A stretch of DNA of 64,000 nt from Bradyrhizobium sp. cir1 (GTDB lineage: Bacteria > Pseudomonadota > Alphaproteobacteria > Rhizobiales > Xanthobacteraceae), in NCBI RefSeq assembly GCF_014198245.1, contig NZ_JACIHE010000009.1:124001-188000 (forward strand). Reading direction: 5' to 3'. Both the position numbers and the translations under genes were made by a program. Below, one piece after another: positions 61,601-64,000 of this stretch. The notes under the pieces are model-generated. The model made no database searches and was not told where the DNA came from. It saw nothing but the letters and a program-made list of their open reading frames with translations. Every line of letters begins with the position of its first letter. Position 1 is the stretch's first letter.

Positions 61601-61687
61601 CGTCATTGCGAGGAGCCCTTGCGACGAAGCAATCCAGACTGCTTCCGCGGACAGATTCTGGATTGCTTCGCTGCGCTCGCAATGACG
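61601..61687. repeat. Intergenic palindromic repeat, family 6 (CGTCATTGCGAGGAGC arms)
   Basis: The left arm CGTCATTGCGAG and GAAGCAATCCAGA pairs with TCTGGATTGCTTC and CGCAATGACG on the right. It lies in the 516-base gap between the divergent MFS gene and the ABC binding protein gene and is directly followed by a second palindrome of another family. Confidence 0.9.
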
Positions 61688-61720
61688 GTGGCGAGACAGT
61701 TGTTCATTCAGCCCCCTCAT

Positions 61721-61843
61721 CGTCGTCCCGGCGAAAGCCAGGACCCATTACTCCGGTCAGCGTTATCAAACACGCGCTCTGGCCAAAGCGTCCGAAACAA
61801 CAGCCCCTTGTGGTTATGGGTCCTGGCTTTCGCCAGGACGACA
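61721..61843. repeat. Intergenic palindromic repeat, family 7 (CGTCCTGGCGAAAGCCAGGA arms)
   Basis: The left arm GTCCCGGCGAAAGCCAGGAC followed by CCAT pairs with ATGG then GTCCTGGCTTTCGCCAGGAC on the right, nearly perfect over about 24 bases. Adjacent to family 6. No gene is visible in the remaining 153 bases before the next start; promoter elements were not evident. Confidence 0.9.
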
Positions 61844-61996
61844 GCACCGACATTCCAACTCACCGCTCTCAGCCCCAGCCCCGTGGAACTCACCGCAGCC
61901 CTCTTATTCGCCATTGACAAACTAATTCGCCAATATCTAATTTGCCGCCAGAACAACCCGCCGCGCCAAGCGGCCCACAAATGTGAGGGAACGACG

Positions 61997-63211
61997 ATGA
62001 GAGGGTTTTTGGCCTGCGCCATGCTCACGGCCATGACTTCGGCTGCCATGACCATTGTTGCGCGCGCGCAAGTTTCCGATGACGCGGTGCGGATCGGCGT
62101 GCTGACGGATCTGTCGAGCTGGGGCCGCGACAACAGCGGGCCGGGCTCGGTCGAGGCGGCCAGGATGGCGGTGGAGGAGTTCGGGCCGACGGTGCTCGGC
62201 AAGCCGATCGAGATCATCAGCGCCGATCACCAGATGAAGACCGATGTCGGCGTGCAGATCGTGCGCGGCTGGTTCGACAACGGCAAGGTCGACGCCGTCG
62301 TCGACATCCCCAATTCCGGCATCGCCATCGCCGTGCACAACATGGTGCGCGAGCGCAATAAGATCGCCCTGCTCTCGGGCCCCGGCGCTAGCTCGCTGAC
62401 CGACGAGCTGTGCAGCCCGAACACCGTGCATTTCACCTACGACACCTATGCGCTGTCGAAGGTCACGGCCTCCGCCGTGATCAAGGAAGGCGGCAAGTCC
62501 TGGTACTTCATCACTGCCGACTACGCCTTCGGCCAGCAGCTCGAGAGGGATGCGACGCGTTTCATCAACGAGATGGGCGGCAAGGTGCTCGGCGGCGTGA
62601 AACACCCGACCAACACCGCCGACTTCTCCTCCTTCGCGCTGCAGGCCCAGAGCTCGAAATCCGACGTGGTCGCCTTCGCCAATGCCGGCCAGGACACCGA
62701 CAACGCCATCAAGCAGTCCGGCGAGTTCGGCCTCGTCCAGGGCGGCCAGAAGCTGGTCGGCCTGTTGATGTTCGACACCGACGTGCACGCGATCGGCCTG
62801 AAGGCCGCGCAGGGCACCTACATGACCACGGCCTCCTACTGGAACATGGACGAGGCGACGCGGGCCTGGTCGAAAAAATTCTACGAGCGCACCAAGGTGA
62901 TGCCGACCATGATCCAGACCGGCGTCTACGGCTCGGTGCTGCACTATTTGAAGGCGATCAAGGCCGCAGGCACCGACGATCCCGCCAAGGTGATGGCCAA
63001 GATGCGCGAACTGCCGATCGAGGATATCTTCGTCCATGGCGGCAAGTTGCGCGAGGACGGCCGCGTCATTCGCGACATGTATCTCGCCAAGGTGAAGTCG
63101 CCCGAGCAGTCGAAGGAACCGTGGGATTATCTGGATATCGTCAAGACCGTGAAGGGCGAGGACGCCTTCCGCCCGGTCTCCGAATCCAAATGTCCGCTCC
63201 TGAAGAAGTGA
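61997..63211 (+). CDS. ABC transporter substrate-binding protein, branched-chain amino acid type
   Basis: A 404-residue periplasmic type-I binding protein with a signal peptide (MRGFLACAMLTAMTSAAMTI then VARA). It has RIGVLTDLSSWGRDNSGPGS, EIISADHQMKTDVGVQIVRG, VVDIPNSGIAIAVHNMVRER, SWYFITADYAFGQQLERDAT and VVAFANAGQDTDNAIKQSGE. These fit the LivJ/urea-type family. The ATG at 61997 has GAGGG upstream; the frame is open far upstream but those residues run through the repeats. No permease genes follow within the window: the next gene, 8 bases on, is a FAD oxidoreductase, so the pair probably share a pathway. Confidence 0.92.
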   Translation: MRGFLACAMLTAMTSAAMTIVARAQVSDDAVRIGVLTDLSSWGRDNSGPGSVEAARMAVEEFGPTVLGKPIEIISADHQMKTDVGVQIVRGWFDNGKVDAVVDIPNSGIAIAVHNMVRERNKIALLSGPGASSLTDELCSPNTVHFTYDTYALSKVTASAVIKEGGKSWYFITADYAFGQQLERDATRFINEMGGKVLGGVKHPTNTADFSSFALQAQSSKSDVVAFANAGQDTDNAIKQSGEFGLVQGGQKLVGLLMFDTDVHAIGLKAAQGTYMTTASYWNMDEATRAWSKKFYERTKVMPTMIQTGVYGSVLHYLKAIKAAGTDDPAKVMAKMRELPIEDIFVHGGKLREDGRVIRDMYLAKVKSPEQSKEPWDYLDIVKTVKGEDAFRPVSESKCPLLKK

Positions 63212-63219
63212 GGTGAGCG

Positions 63220-64000
63220 ATGACCGGCAGCGAGCACAACGCAGTTGAGACTTACGAGTGCGACGTGCTCGTGGCCGGATCGGGTTGCTCCGGCATGTCG
63301 GCCGCGATCACCGCACGCTATCGCGGGCTCGACGTGCTGATCGTCGAGAAGGAGCCGCGCTTCGGCGGCACCACCGCCCGCTCCGGCGGCTGGCTGTGGA
63401 TACCCGGAACCTCGCTGGCGAAAGCCTATGGCATCGAGGAGACGCCGGAGCAGGCCCGCACTTACTTGCGGCACGAGGCCGGCAACAATTACGACGCCGC
63501 GCGCGTCGACGCCTTCCTGAACGCCGGACCTGAAGCTGTCGATTTCTTCACCACCAAGACCGCGCTGCGCTTCGACATGCCGCTGGTGTTCCCGGACTAC
63601 CACGCCGAAGCCCCCGGCGGCGCGCAGGGCGGCCGCTCCATGGTGACGCGCCCATTCGACGGCCGCGAGCTTGGCGACCAGATCAAGACGCTCGGCATGC
63701 CGCTGCCCGAGCTCACCGTGTTCGGCATGATGCTCGGAAGCGGCAAGGAGATCATCCATTTCATGCGCGTGACGAAATCGCTGACTTCGGCGGTCTACGT
63801 CGCCAAGCGCCTGTCGCGGCACCTGATGGACGTGCTCCGATACGGCCGCGGCATGACCTTGACCAACGGCAATGCCCTCGCGGGACGCCTCGCGAAGTCC
63901 GCACAGGATTTGAAGATTCCGATGTGGCTGTCCTCGCCGATGCGCGAGCTGACGGTCGAGAGCGGTGCAGTGACCGGCGCCATCGTCTCGCGCGAAGGAC
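63220..64000 (+). CDS. FAD-dependent oxidoreductase, 3-ketosteroid dehydrogenase/fumarate reductase type (3' end cut)
   Basis: The first 260 codons are present; the gene runs off the window. It has MTGSEHNAVETYECDVLVAG, the dinucleotide-binding GSGCSGMSAAITARYRGLDV and the VEKEPRFGGTTARSGGWLWI segment. The GGTTARSGG-x-W-x-P motif is typical of the FAD-binding 2 family that includes KstD and fumarate reductase flavoproteins. Start ATG at 63220, 8 bases after the binding protein stop and preceded by GAGGTGAG. The substrate-binding half is only partly visible, so the reaction cannot be given. Confidence 0.85.
   Translation, partial: MTGSEHNAVETYECDVLVAGSGCSGMSAAITARYRGLDVLIVEKEPRFGGTTARSGGWLWIPGTSLAKAYGIEETPEQARTYLRHEAGNNYDAARVDAFLNAGPEAVDFFTTKTALRFDMPLVFPDYHAEAPGGAQGGRSMVTRPFDGRELGDQIKTLGMPLPELTVFGMMLGSGKEIIHFMRVTKSLTSAVYVAKRLSRHLMDVLRYGRGMTLTNGNALAGRLAKSAQDLKIPMWLSSPMRELTVESGAVTGAIVSREG

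Noticed and set aside
60434..61996. Fusion of the ABC binding protein with a long upstream stretch
   Set aside because: The frame is open because it mirrors the MFS gene and then crosses two palindromes; the signal peptide at 61997 marks the true start.

Overview
The window is a high-GC alphaproteobacterial chromosome segment, most likely Bradyrhizobium or a close relative. The reasons are gene content and order (zwf-pgl-gntK beside a treS/treYZ/glgBX locus, kdpFABC-kdpDE, ku/ligD, paired Hsp20 genes), dense packing with ATGA overlaps, several rhizobial intergenic palindrome families, and candidate EcfG-type (GGAAC) and RpoH-type (CTTGAAA) promoters. No rRNA, tRNA, CRISPR array, transposase or integrase was seen. 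The genus call is inference. Layout: 1-2386 holds the end of zwf, then pgl, gntK and a Cof-type HAD phosphatase. 2592-6383 (minus) holds a GH15 glucoamylase/trehalase-like enzyme and malQ. 6588-20597 (plus) is one long glucan/trehalose operon: a GlgE-like protein, a TreS-maltokinase fusion, glgB, glgX, treZ, treY. 20601-25044 has a PHA-system small protein, a DUF3309 peptide and the NHEJ pair ligD/ku, divergent from overlapping stress-type promoters. 25165-33618 (minus) is the Kdp potassium system, headed by three tiny one-helix ORFs, one of them kdpF. 33619-37586 is an unusual block of small, mostly uncharacterised proteins plus a DapA-like protein that lacks the Schiff-base lysine. Four copies of an 11-bp direct repeat of the OmpR/KdpE type sit in front of kdp and of three of these small-gene groups. 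37888-43136 has upp, acyl-CoA synthetase, acyl-CoA dehydrogenase, MaoC hydratase, a CitE-like lyase and a broken IclR-type regulator. 43147-48704 has a glycine-zipper exported protein, nested palindromes, a Tat-signal FAH-family protein divergent from a LysR regulator, an ABM-like protein, tandem coiled-coil mini-proteins and two Hsp20 chaperones. 48919-58456 (minus) is an eight-gene operon combining a polyamine-type ABC importer, a three-subunit molybdenum hydroxylase and an amidase. 58697-64000 has a secreted GH79-like glycosidase, an MHS-type MFS transporter, two palindromes, a type-I ABC binding protein and the start of a FAD oxidoreductase. How they work together: the first 20 kb links the oxidative pentose phosphate entry with storage glucan and trehalose. 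TreY/TreZ cut trehalose out of glucan; TreS interconverts trehalose and maltose; the fused kinase would make maltose-1-phosphate for a GlgE step, but the local GlgE homologue lacks its usual acid/base residue and the phosphate-pocket motif. The best candidates for something undescribed are (i) the kdp-adjacent small-protein block with shared KdpE-like boxes, (ii) the GlgE-like protein with a substituted active site, and (iii) the lysine-less DapA homologue. All functional statements come from reading the sequence and from remembered family knowledge; no database search was run.
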